Shown here piece by piece: positions 44,587 through 52,542 of a stretch of DNA of 64,000 nucleotides. The number at the start of each line of letters is the position of its first letter. Position 1 is the stretch's first letter. This stretch comes from Alistipes onderdonkii. GTDB lineage: Bacteria > Bacteroidota > Bacteroidia > Bacteroidales > Rikenellaceae. The DNA lies in the NCBI RefSeq assembly GCF_025145285.1, contig NZ_CP102251.1, forward strand, positions 806,001-870,000. The letters are read 5' to 3'. The position numbers and the translations under genes are program-made. The notes under the pieces were generated by a model. The model worked only from the letters and a program-made list of their open reading frames with translations, did not search any database and was not told where the DNA came from.

Positions 44587-46197
44587 ATGAAAAAGATATT
44601 GATAATAGCCAGCCTCGCCCTCTGCTGTTCCCTCTTAGCGAGCTGCGAAGACTTCCTCGACACCAAGAAATACGGAGCCAAGACGGACTGGGAGACCCAG
44701 GAAGACGTAGAGAAAGCACTCGTCGCCCTCTTCTCCTTCAACACGAACGACGCCGAGGGCGTCACGGGCCGCGGCATCACGTGGTTCGAATGCTGCAGCG
44801 ACGACATGACCGTAGGCCGCCCCCAGGGCGAAGCCGAAGACATCCGCAACTTCCGCATGTCGCCCAGCAACGGCCGCGACGTGAAGAACAACTGGAAGAT
44901 CATGTACGAGGTCAACGCCAAGGCCAACAACATCATCAAGGTCGTCCCGACGATGAACCTCGACAACGCGTTCAAGACCAAAGCCACCGGCACCGCCTAT
45001 TTCTTCCGCGGGTTCGCCATGCTGTGGCTCTCGCCCTACTACGGTGACAACGGCCCCAACGGCGGCATTCCGATCATCCTCGACACGACGGAGCCCGCAG
45101 CCATGGACAGCCCGCGCCCGGCCTCCGTATTGCAGAACTACGACCAGATCATCAGCGACCTGCGCGAAGCCGGCGAACGCCTGCCCCTCTTCTCGCAGCT
45201 CGCACCCCAAGAGTACGGCATGCCCCACAAGGCCGCAGCCTGGGCCTTCGCCGCACGCGCAGCCCTCTATGCAGCCCAGTTCGACGCCAAATACTACGAC
45301 ACGGTCATCGAAATGTGCGACAAGGTGATGGGACTTACCGGCGCCGACAAGCGCGAGCTGTTCGACGACGGCACGGACAAGGCCTTCGCAAACCTCTGGC
45401 GCAAGCAGCAGAATTTCGGCAGCGAATATATCTTCTCGCTGCTGGGCAGCGCGGTCGACGGCCCGAAATTCCACGGCATGTCCTTCCAGAACGGCGGCTG
45501 GGGTCTGTATAACCACTGGGGTTATTTCCAGCCCACCCTTTCCCTGTGGAACGCATTCGAATCGGGCGACACCCGCCGCGACGCGACGATCATCTACCCC
45601 GGGCAGACGATCCGCTTCATGGGCCGGGACATCGTATTCGGCAGCAGCTCCTATTCGATCTCCTCGGATACGGGCATGTCGTTCCGCAAATTCCTCTCCC
45701 CGTGGGAAGAGGCCGACTGCAAAGGCAAGGAGGTGAATTCCAACGGCGACAACGCCAGCAACACGCTCGGCACCTGCCTCATCCGCTTCGCCGACGTCCT
45801 GCTAATGAAAGCCGAGGCGCTGATCTGGAAGAACGGCGAAGGCGACGCCGAAGCCAAACAGCTGCTCAACCGCATCCGCAAACGCGCCCGTCTCCCGGAG
45901 AACAGCCCGGCGACCAAAGCCGAGCTCAAGAACCAGCGCCGCTGCGAACTGGCGTTCGAGTTCATGCCGAGCCGCCACCTGGACATGGTTCGCTGGGGCG
46001 ACGCCAAGGAGGCCTATGCCAAACCCACGCAGCGCGTGAACTCGCACTGGGATTACGACCTGCAGCAGGTGGTCATCGACGCGCCGAGCAACTACGACAA
46101 CGGGCGTACGTTCGACCCCGTCATCAACCAGGTGTTCCCGATCCCCGTAACGGCATTCAACGGCACGGTGAACCTGACCCAGAACCAAGGTTATTAG
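44587..46197 (+). CDS. RagB/SusD-family outer-membrane lipoprotein
   Basis: A 536-aa surface lipoprotein that forms the lid of the SusC channel and binds the cargo. The signal MKKILIIASLALCCSLLASC places the lipid on Cys 20, followed by acidic EDFLDT as in surface-exposed Bacteroidetes lipoproteins. Family features are AYFFRGFAMLWLSPYYGDNG, the central TPR-like helices, IRFADVLLMKAEAL and the C-terminal RCELAFEFMPSRHLDMVRWG ... FPIPVTAFNG. Cargo identity cannot be read from it. Confidence 0.92.
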   Translation: MKKILIIASLALCCSLLASCEDFLDTKKYGAKTDWETQEDVEKALVALFSFNTNDAEGVTGRGITWFECCSDDMTVGRPQGEAEDIRNFRMSPSNGRDVKNNWKIMYEVNAKANNIIKVVPTMNLDNAFKTKATGTAYFFRGFAMLWLSPYYGDNGPNGGIPIILDTTEPAAMDSPRPASVLQNYDQIISDLREAGERLPLFSQLAPQEYGMPHKAAAWAFAARAALYAAQFDAKYYDTVIEMCDKVMGLTGADKRELFDDGTDKAFANLWRKQQNFGSEYIFSLLGSAVDGPKFHGMSFQNGGWGLYNHWGYFQPTLSLWNAFESGDTRRDATIIYPGQTIRFMGRDIVFGSSSYSISSDTGMSFRKFLSPWEEADCKGKEVNSNGDNASNTLGTCLIRFADVLLMKAEALIWKNGEGDAEAKQLLNRIRKRARLPENSPATKAELKNQRRCELAFEFMPSRHLDMVRWGDAKEAYAKPTQRVNSHWDYDLQQVVIDAPSNYDNGRTFDPVINQVFPIPVTAFNGTVNLTQNQGY

Positions 46198-46222
46198 TAA
46201 ACAACCAAGATCATTACCGAAT

Positions 46223-47062
46223 ATGAAACTGTTAAAACATATCATCCGCGCAGGTGCCTTATGCGGCCTGCTCCTTACAACGGCTGCGGCCGAGGCGCAA
46301 ACCGTGCAACTGAAAGTGATGGAATGGAACGTGTTGTCGTTCGAAATGACGGACAAGTCCAACCAGATCGACTTCATCGTCGACGAGTACGTCGACCTGA
46401 TCAAGGCCCAGAATCCCGACATCGTCTGCATCAACGAGCTCGAGACCGGCACCAGCCGCATGGGCAAGGAGAAGCTGACCGAACTGGCGTCCCGCCTGGG
46501 CATGTACCCCTATTTCATCATGTCCTATCCCAAGGACGTGGGATTCTACGGCAACGGCATCCTCTCGAAATACCCGATCCTCAACTCGTTCTCTGCGCAG
46601 TTCACCTACCGACATGCCAACGGCGAGGGCAACTACCAGTGGAACACGGGCACGAACTACAACCGCTACGGCTACGACCAGCGCAGCATAGGCTATGTCG
46701 ACATCCTCGTCCCGACCTCCGACTCCGACGGACAGATCGTACGCATCGCCTGCGCACACTACGACCATGGCCCCAACGCCGCGCGTACGTTGCAGTCCAA
46801 CGAAACCGTAACCTACCTGGGACTGGACAACCCCGAGTACCCGACGCTGCTGCTCGGCGACCTGAACACCAGTGCGAGCAGCCTGCCGGCTCTCACCGAG
46901 CGTGGCGACCACATCGGCGTGTCGTGGGTAGACCATATCTTCGGATTCCCCAAAGGAAGATGGACGAGCAACGATTTCAAATCTCTTCCCTGCCCCAGTG
47001 CCAGCGGTACGGCGTCGCTCTCCGACCACAATCCGATCACGGCAACCATGGTGCTCAAATAA
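46223..47062 (+). CDS. Secreted endonuclease/exonuclease/phosphatase-family hydrolase
   Basis: A 279-aa exported enzyme of the DNase I-like (EEP) superfamily, which cleaves phosphodiesters or phosphomonoesters with Mg2+. After a signal peptide (MKLLKHIIRAGALCGLLLTTAAAEA) all catalytic landmarks are visible in order: MEWNVLSF (Asn), DIVCINELETG (Glu, metal), YGNGILSKYPI, AHYDHG, LLGDLNT (Asp and Asn), WVDHIF and LSDHNPI (catalytic His). The family covers nucleases, sphingomyelinases and inositol phosphatases, so the substrate stays open. It lies 25 nt after the SusD gene and is likely periplasmic or surface located. Confidence 0.88.
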   Translation: MKLLKHIIRAGALCGLLLTTAAAEAQTVQLKVMEWNVLSFEMTDKSNQIDFIVDEYVDLIKAQNPDIVCINELETGTSRMGKEKLTELASRLGMYPYFIMSYPKDVGFYGNGILSKYPILNSFSAQFTYRHANGEGNYQWNTGTNYNRYGYDQRSIGYVDILVPTSDSDGQIVRIACAHYDHGPNAARTLQSNETVTYLGLDNPEYPTLLLGDLNTSASSLPALTERGDHIGVSWVDHIFGFPKGRWTSNDFKSLPCPSASGTASLSDHNPITATMVLK

Positions 47063-47092
47063 CCGCCTGTCGAACCCTAAAATGTCGAAAAC

Positions 47093-47935
47093 ATGAAAAA
47101 TGTAAATAAATATCTCGCAGCACTGCTCGCGCTCGCCATGGCAGCCCCGGTATTCACCGGTTGTTCGGACGATTACGAGTATTCGCTCAGTTCGGTGGTC
47201 GCCAAACCGTCCGACAAGTTCAACGCCAGAATCCAGTTCGTCAGCCGCCTGGGCGACGGGGCGCTGATTACGGGCGATGCCGACTACACGGCACTCAACA
47301 ACTACATGGTCAACACGCTCAAAAGCCGCGAAGAGGCATGGCTCACGGTCTTCGACCGTTCGGACAACGCCAACCTGGACAAGGTGATGCAGATCTCGAT
47401 CAACACCTACCGCTGGACGGCCTTCGCCTTCAACGGGCTGACCGACAGGACGACCTACAAGGGCAGTACGCTTTTCTTCAACCAGCCGACCCGCTCGGTC
47501 AGGGCCACGGCCTGCGGCAAAGGCTGCTACGTCACAGGCTTCTCCCCGCTGATGGAAGGTACGCGCACCGACAAGGATGAAAACGGCACCGTGACCGGCA
47601 CCGTAGACATCGCTTACGACATCAATTTCCGCACGGTACGCTTCGAAACGAACGAGCAGATCAACGCCTTCGGCGGTGAAAACGGCGTCATGAACACGCT
47701 CAAGCGCGAAAATATGAACATGCTGATGATCGGCACGGTCAAGAACGACCTGCTCGGGGCGCTCGAATCGGCAGTACAGAACACGGACGGTTCGTTCAAG
47801 GTCTACAACGTCGCGTCCGGAAGCGCATATACGATCTTCATGCTCGCCGAAGAACGCTTCTGGGGCTTTACGGACGTTTCCTCGGCTTCGGTCGGGAACG
47901 GCATCGAGGCCTACACGATAAACGTCATGTGGTAA
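47093..47935 (+). CDS. Surface lipoprotein of unknown function in the SusCD-EEP locus
   Basis: A 280-aa lipoprotein: MKNVNKYLAALLALAMAAPV followed by lipobox FTGC and SDDYEY, whose acidic run fits surface export. The mature part is mixed alpha/beta with no motif I recognise. There are two close cysteines in TACGKGCYVTG. Being last in the operon after SusC, SusD and the EEP enzyme, it may be a cargo-binding or inhibitor-like partner; that is inference from position only. A strong terminator follows 24 nt downstream. Confidence 0.7.
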   Translation: MKNVNKYLAALLALAMAAPVFTGCSDDYEYSLSSVVAKPSDKFNARIQFVSRLGDGALITGDADYTALNNYMVNTLKSREEAWLTVFDRSDNANLDKVMQISINTYRWTAFAFNGLTDRTTYKGSTLFFNQPTRSVRATACGKGCYVTGFSPLMEGTRTDKDENGTVTGTVDIAYDINFRTVRFETNEQINAFGGENGVMNTLKRENMNMLMIGTVKNDLLGALESAVQNTDGSFKVYNVASGSAYTIFMLAEERFWGFTDVSSASVGNGIEAYTINVMW

Positions 47936-47959
47936 GGGTTGGTTTAATTTAGTTGGAAG

Positions 47960-47992
47960 GAGGATGCGGCTTCGGGGCCGCATCCTCTTTTT
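47960..47992 (+). terminator. Terminator of the SusCD-EEP operon
   Basis: GAGGATGCGGC pairs with GCCGCATCCTC around a TTCGG-type loop and is followed by five Ts. Confidence 0.92.
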
Positions 47993-48039
47993 ATGCACGG
48001 GGAACCGCCGCGGCAGGCGGCGAATCCGGGATTATTTCG

Positions 48040-48047
48040 TACTTTTG
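48040..48047 (+). promoter_or_regulatory. -7 box of rimO
   Basis: TACTTTTG, 20 nt before the rimO ATG at 48068. Confidence 0.6.
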
Positions 48048-48067
48048 CAGCGGAAACCAGATACGGA

Positions 48068-49366
48068 ATGAAAAAGATCAACGTCATAACGCTCGGCTGT
48101 TCGAAGAACACGGTCGACAGCGAGCACCTGATGGCACGGCTCGCGGCGGCAGGCTACGAAGTCCTTTTCGACAGCGACCGCACGGACGCCAAGGTCGTGG
48201 TCATCAACACCTGCGGATTCATCGGCGACGCCAAACAGGAGTCTGTCGACATGATCCTGCGCGCGGCGGCCGCGAAAAACGCCGGCAAGATCGAGCGGCT
48301 GTTCGTCATCGGCTGCCTCTCGGAACGCTATGCCGACTCCCTGCGCGCCGAACTCCCCGAAGTGGACGGGTTCTTCGGCGCCCGCACATGGGACGGCATC
48401 GCCCGGGCGCTGGGAGCCGCCGAAGACCCGGCCCTGGCCACTGAGCGGCACCTCTCGACGCCCAGGCACTATGCCTACCTGAAAATCTCGGAGGGTTGCA
48501 ACTGGAAATGCGGCTACTGCGCCATCCCGCTCATCCGCGGCGGGCACGTTTCCGTGCCGATGGAGGAACTGGAGGAGGAGGCGCGCAAACTCGCGGCCCG
48601 AGGCGTGAAGGAACTGATCGTCATCGCGCAGGACACGACCTACTACGGGCTCGACCTCTACGGGAAGCGCCGCCTGGCCGAACTGCTGCGCCGCCTGTGC
48701 CGCATCGACGGCATCGAGTGGATACGCCTCCACTACGCCTATCCCACGGCATTCCCCGACGAGGTGATCGAAGCCATGGCATCCGAGTCCAAGATCTGCA
48801 AATACCTCGACATCCCGTTCCAGCACATCTCCGACGCACAGCTCTCGGCCATGCACCGCCGCCACACCAAGGCCGAAGCCTATGCGCTGGTCGAAAAATT
48901 GCGAGGTGCGATCCCCGACCTGGCGCTGCGCACGACGCTGCTGGTCGGCTATCCCGGTGAAACGGAAGCGGATTTCACGGAACTGGAACAGTTCGTACGC
49001 GACGTACGGTTCGAACGCCTCGGGGTCTTCGCCTATTCCGAGGAGGAGGGCACCTACTCGGCACGCGAACTGGCGGATGACGTCCCGGAGGAGGTCAAAC
49101 AGCAGCGCGTGGAACGCATCATGACGCTCCAGAACGACATCGCCCGCGAAAACAACCTGCGCCGCGTAGGCTGCACGGAACGGGTTCTGATCGATTCGCG
49201 GCAGGGCGACTACTATGTCGGACGGACGCAATACGACTCGCCCGAGGTCGACCAGGAGATACTGATCCCGGCTGCGGAACGGCGTCTTCTGCGGGGGCAT
49301 TTCTACGAAATACAGATCGACGGCGCCGCCGATTACGACCTTTACGGAAAGGCCGTCGGGAAATAA
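48068..49366 (+). CDS. rimO: Ribosomal protein S12 methylthiotransferase RimO
   Basis: A 432-aa radical-SAM enzyme that adds a methylthio group to an Asp of ribosomal protein S12. The N-terminal MTTase domain holds three cysteines for the auxiliary cluster (LGCSKNTVDSE, VINTCGFI, VIGCLSERY). The radical-SAM C-x3-C-x2-C is at 144, 148 and 151 (EGCNWKCGYCAIPLIRG), and a TRAM domain ends the chain. The sequence LGCSKNTVDSE distinguishes RimO from MiaB. The ATG at 48068 is supported by the promoter box and family start. Confidence 0.95.
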   Translation: MKKINVITLGCSKNTVDSEHLMARLAAAGYEVLFDSDRTDAKVVVINTCGFIGDAKQESVDMILRAAAAKNAGKIERLFVIGCLSERYADSLRAELPEVDGFFGARTWDGIARALGAAEDPALATERHLSTPRHYAYLKISEGCNWKCGYCAIPLIRGGHVSVPMEELEEEARKLAARGVKELIVIAQDTTYYGLDLYGKRRLAELLRRLCRIDGIEWIRLHYAYPTAFPDEVIEAMASESKICKYLDIPFQHISDAQLSAMHRRHTKAEAYALVEKLRGAIPDLALRTTLLVGYPGETEADFTELEQFVRDVRFERLGVFAYSEEEGTYSARELADDVPEEVKQQRVERIMTLQNDIARENNLRRVGCTERVLIDSRQGDYYVGRTQYDSPEVDQEILIPAAERRLLRGHFYEIQIDGAADYDLYGKAVGK

Positions 49367-49392
49367 AATTTGTTTTTTAGCGTTCCTTTTCA

Positions 49393-49400
49393 TACCTTTG
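49393..49400 (+). promoter_or_regulatory. -7 box of the coiled-coil/zapA transcript
   Basis: TACCTTTG, 30 nt before the ATG at 49431. No clear -33 box. Confidence 0.6.
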
Positions 49401-49430
49401 AAATGTAAATCGGACTTTACCCGAGACCCA

Positions 49431-49724
49431 ATGGCCGAAAAAAGCGTGATAACGAATATCGAAGCCCGTATCCGGCAGCTCATCGACGACCACAAAAGGT
49501 TGTCGGAATCGTGTGCGGAACTGACGGCGCAGCGCGACAACCTGAAAGCCGAAAACAGGACTTTGCAGGAGCGCATCCGCGAACTCGACGGCGAATTGTC
49601 ACGTATGCAACTGACGGAGGGACTGGCGGGTGAAAGCCGCAACCGGGAGAAAGCGCGGACGCGCGTCAACCGTCTTATGCGGGAGGTTGACAAATGCATC
49701 GCACTGCTCGGAAGGCCCGAATAA
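49431..49724 (+). CDS. Small coiled-coil protein, ZapB-like position
   Basis: A 97-aa protein made almost wholly of coiled coil (ARIRQLIDDHKRLSESCAEL, RDNLKAENRTLQERIRELDG). It begins MAEKSVITNIEARIRQLIDD and lies directly upstream of zapA. In Bacteroidetes a short coiled-coil gene often precedes zapA. By shape and company it may act like ZapB in bundling the division ring, but sequence identity to ZapB cannot be claimed. The ATG at 49431 is chosen from the promoter box. Confidence 0.7.
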   Translation: MAEKSVITNIEARIRQLIDDHKRLSESCAELTAQRDNLKAENRTLQERIRELDGELSRMQLTEGLAGESRNREKARTRVNRLMREVDKCIALLGRPE

Positions 49725-49816
49725 CGGGAAGGGACGGCGAACCGGCAGTAACGCCGCAACCAGCACCCGGGCCGCAGATGAATAAGAGGCAGCAAGATAA
49801 ACGAAACAAAAACGAC

Positions 49817-50116
49817 ATGGCACAACAGGCGATAACCCTCAAGATAGCCGGGAAAAGCTATTCGCTCAACATCGAAAGCGAAAAGGAGGAGGTATACCGT
49901 CTTGCCGAACGGGAGGTGAACAACTACCTCGCGGCGATAAAACAGAACAACTTCAAGAACTGGACGGATCAGGACTACCTGTCGATGGCCGCACTGAAAT
50001 TCGCCATTGCAAACGTCGACATGCGGCAAAGCCGCGAACTGGGCGACGAAGACCTGAAACATCTGGGGCGGCTCGGGGAAGAGATTGACGCCTACCTCAA
50101 CACCCTGCAACGGTGA
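49817..50116 (+). CDS. zapA: Cell division protein ZapA
   Basis: A 99-aa FtsZ-associated protein that cross-links FtsZ filaments. The N-terminal beta-hairpin head (ITLKIAGKSYSLNIESEKEE) and R-LAEREVNNYL region are followed by the C-terminal coiled coil, as in the family. The ATG at 49817 (MAQQAITLKIAGKSY) is chosen. The structured RNA at 50191-50390 and rny follow. Confidence 0.9.
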   Translation: MAQQAITLKIAGKSYSLNIESEKEEVYRLAEREVNNYLAAIKQNNFKNWTDQDYLSMAALKFAIANVDMRQSRELGDEDLKHLGRLGEEIDAYLNTLQR

Positions 50117-50190
50117 GTGAGGGCCAGGCACGGGATTTGCCCGGGCAAACCGTAAAAAACGAGGTTCTTTAACATACGAAGGAAAAATCT

Positions 50191-50390
50191 ACCCGCATAG
50201 ATTCCTTACAGCTTTGCGAAACTGAACACTTTTTAAATTGGGGCAACTCAAGGCGCTTCAAAATCAGGCCTTGACCCTTCGGGGTGTATGCTACGGCGTA
50301 CCGTTGGAAGATTGCGATTGTCGGAGCCCCCACACATGACTTATCTGCAGATTCGTCAAACAAGACTAAGGAATCCTATGCGGTTTTTTT
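50191..50390 (+). ncRNA. ssrS: Probable 6S RNA
   Basis: The ends pair: CCGCATAG (50193-50200) with CTATGCGG (50376-50383), and ATTCCTTA (50201-50208) with TAAGGAAT (50367-50374), one bulged base between. Seven Ts follow at once, making a terminator. Inside, GGGGC pairs with GCCCC across a wide open region, and short hairpins (CAAGGC/GCCTTG; ACCC/GGGT) fill the apical part. About 190 nt, a long rod with a central bubble and a place just after zapA all fit 6S RNA, which mimics an open promoter and binds RNA polymerase; zapA-ssrS is also the order in E. coli. Another structured RNA cannot be excluded. Confidence 0.65.
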
Positions 50391-50440
50391 ATGCACTACA
50401 ACAAACCCTATAATAACAAATTCAAAACAGCAACAAAAAC

Positions 50441-51988
50441 ATGTATACCACCATTTTGGTTGCCTGCATCTCTGCCGTGGCCGCCGTCGGAATCTACGCG
50501 GTCGTCACGAACCTCGTAGCCAAGACCTCGATCCGCAAGCGGCGCGAAGCCGCCCTGAAAGAGGCCGAGGCCGAAGGGGAGATGATTAAAAAGGAGAAAA
50601 TCCTCCAGGCAAAAGAGAAGTTCATACAGCTGAAAAGCGAATACGACCGCCAGGTCAACGAGCGCAACCAGAAGATCGCCCAGAGCGAACAGCGCGCCAA
50701 ACAGATCGAGGGCAACCTGCAGAACCAGCAGCGCGAGCTGGAGAACAAACTCCGCGAGAACGAGCGCCTGAAGGAGCAGATGCAGAACCAGCTGCAAATC
50801 CTCGAGCACAAGAAGGAGGAAGTCGACCAGATGATGCGCGAGCAGAACATGCGGCTGGAACAAATCTCGGGCATGAGCTCGGAGGATGCCAAGAACATCC
50901 TCATCGAGAACATGAAGGCCGAGGCCAAGACCGAGGCTGCTTCCTATGTGAACGAAACCATCGAGGAAGCGAAGATGACCGCCACGAAGGAGGCCAAGCG
51001 GATTATCGTGGCTTCGATCCAGCGCGTGGCCACGGAGACGGCCATCGAGAACGCCGTGACGGTTTTCAACATCGAAAGCGATGAGGTCAAAGGCCGCATC
51101 ATCGGCCGCGAGGGCCGCAACATCCGGGCACTGGAGGCAGCGACCGGCATCGAGATCATCGTAGACGACACCCCCGAAGCCATCATCCTCAGCGGGTTCG
51201 ACCCTGTCCGCCGCGAGATCGCCCGCCTGGCGCTGCACCAGCTGGTGACCGACGGCCGCATCCACCCGGCACGTATCGAGGAGGTCGTAGCCAAAGTACA
51301 GAAACAGATCGAAGAGGAGATCGTCGAAGTCGGGAAACGCACCACGATCGACCTCGGCATCCACGGGCTGCACCCCGAGCTGATCCGCATGATCGGCAAA
51401 ATGAAATACCGTTCGTCCTACGGCCAGAACCTCCTGCAGCACGCCCGTGAAACGGCCAACCTCGCGGGTATCATGGCCGCCGAGCTGGGGCTGAACCCCA
51501 AGACGGCACGCCGCGCAGGCCTGCTCCACGACATCGGCAAGGTACCCGACGACGAACCGGAACTGCCGCACGCAATCATCGGCATGAAACTCGCCGAGAA
51601 ATACAAGGAGAAACCCGAAGTATGCAACGCCATCGGCGCCCACCACGACGAAGTGGAGATGACTTCGCTGATCGCACCGATCATCCAGGTCTGCGACGCC
51701 ATATCGGGTGCCCGCCCCGGCGCCCGCCGCGAAGTGGTCGAAAGCTATATCAAACGCCTGAAGGAGATGGAGGACATCGCCCTCTCGTACCCGGGCGTCG
51801 TGAAAACCTATGCGATCCAGGCCGGCCGCGAACTGCGCGTGATCGTCGGTGCAGACAAACTCACCGACCAGGAGTCGGAAGGGCTGTCGCACGATATCGC
51901 CAAGAAGATCCAGGACGAGATGACCTATCCCGGTCAGGTGAAGATCACCGTGATCCGCGAAACCCGCGCCGTCTCGTACGCGAAATAA
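50441..51988 (+). CDS. rny: Ribonuclease Y
   Basis: A 515-aa membrane-anchored endoribonuclease that starts mRNA decay. One N-terminal membrane span (TTILVACISAVAAVGIYAVV) leads into a long charged coiled coil (about residues 30-200), a KH RNA-binding domain (VKGRIIGREGRNIRALEAAT) and an HD domain with the metal motif LLHDIGK and later AHHDE. The length fits the family. The AUG at 50441 lies 51 nt after the 6S-like RNA. Confidence 0.95.
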   Translation: MYTTILVACISAVAAVGIYAVVTNLVAKTSIRKRREAALKEAEAEGEMIKKEKILQAKEKFIQLKSEYDRQVNERNQKIAQSEQRAKQIEGNLQNQQRELENKLRENERLKEQMQNQLQILEHKKEEVDQMMREQNMRLEQISGMSSEDAKNILIENMKAEAKTEAASYVNETIEEAKMTATKEAKRIIVASIQRVATETAIENAVTVFNIESDEVKGRIIGREGRNIRALEAATGIEIIVDDTPEAIILSGFDPVRREIARLALHQLVTDGRIHPARIEEVVAKVQKQIEEEIVEVGKRTTIDLGIHGLHPELIRMIGKMKYRSSYGQNLLQHARETANLAGIMAAELGLNPKTARRAGLLHDIGKVPDDEPELPHAIIGMKLAEKYKEKPEVCNAIGAHHDEVEMTSLIAPIIQVCDAISGARPGARREVVESYIKRLKEMEDIALSYPGVVKTYAIQAGRELRVIVGADKLTDQESEGLSHDIAKKIQDEMTYPGQVKITVIRETRAVSYAK

Positions 51989-52045
51989 GAACCCAGCCTG
52001 CAGGACAGTCTGCATACGGCCGCCCGGCCGCAAATCAATTACAGG

Positions 52046-52079
52046 TAAAAATCCCTCCGCAAAACGGAGGGATTTTTTT
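52046..52079 (+). terminator. Terminator of rny
   Basis: AAAAATCCCTCCG pairs with CGGAGGGATTTTT around an AAAA-type loop, followed by further Ts. Confidence 0.92.
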
Positions 52080-52542
52080 ATCTACGATCCTGTCCCGGTA
52101 AGCCCCGGCACGCGGCAACGGCTTCTCCGGAACAGCATCCGCGCGCAATATCCCGGCTATCACCACGCTGGGGAGGGGCACCGCCTTGGAAAAGAAAGGA
52201 ATCCGGCAGCCCGTTCCGCGCCAGCGCGGGAAACCCTGCAATCCTGGGCACTGCCGCCGTAAAAAAGAAGCTCCTGCATGCCCGGCCGACACCGTAGAGA
52301 AGCGGCATCCGGCAAACCAGCCCTTCACCACGCCGTAAGAAACATCCGCCCGCCGACTCCTCACATGAAAGAGGTATCGGGCAACCCGCCCGGCACACCC
52401 CAAAGAGAGGAACCAGACAGTCGACCCGCCACAAGGAGGCGCAAGGCCGGCCCTCCCCTTCGCCGGACAGCACCCTTCTTACCAAAGGCCGCCCACCCGC
52501 CGGCATTTCCACGCAGCGGGCAGCGACACCCGTTCCTCCGGA
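52080..52542. repeat. Gene-free GC-rich stretch of degenerate purine/C-rich repeats
   Basis: This 463-nt stretch has no credible gene. It is built of loosely repeated blocks of about 30-40 nt, each starting purine-rich and ending C-rich, e.g. CCGTAAAAAAGAAGCTCCTG (near 52257), CCGTAGAGAAGCGGCATCCG (near 52290), CCGTAAGAAACATCCG (near 52333) and CATGAAAGAGGTATCGGGCA (near 52363). The copies are too diverged for a clean unit. Confidence 0.5.

Noticed and set aside
48032..50131. Minus-strand open frame opposite rimO, the coiled-coil gene and zapA
   Set aside because: It runs across three well-supported plus-strand genes and shows no protein motif.
52078..52512. Minus-strand open frame after rny
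   Set aside because: It is formed by degenerate repeats, is Cys/Gly/Arg-rich without a domain, and crosses the rny terminator side.
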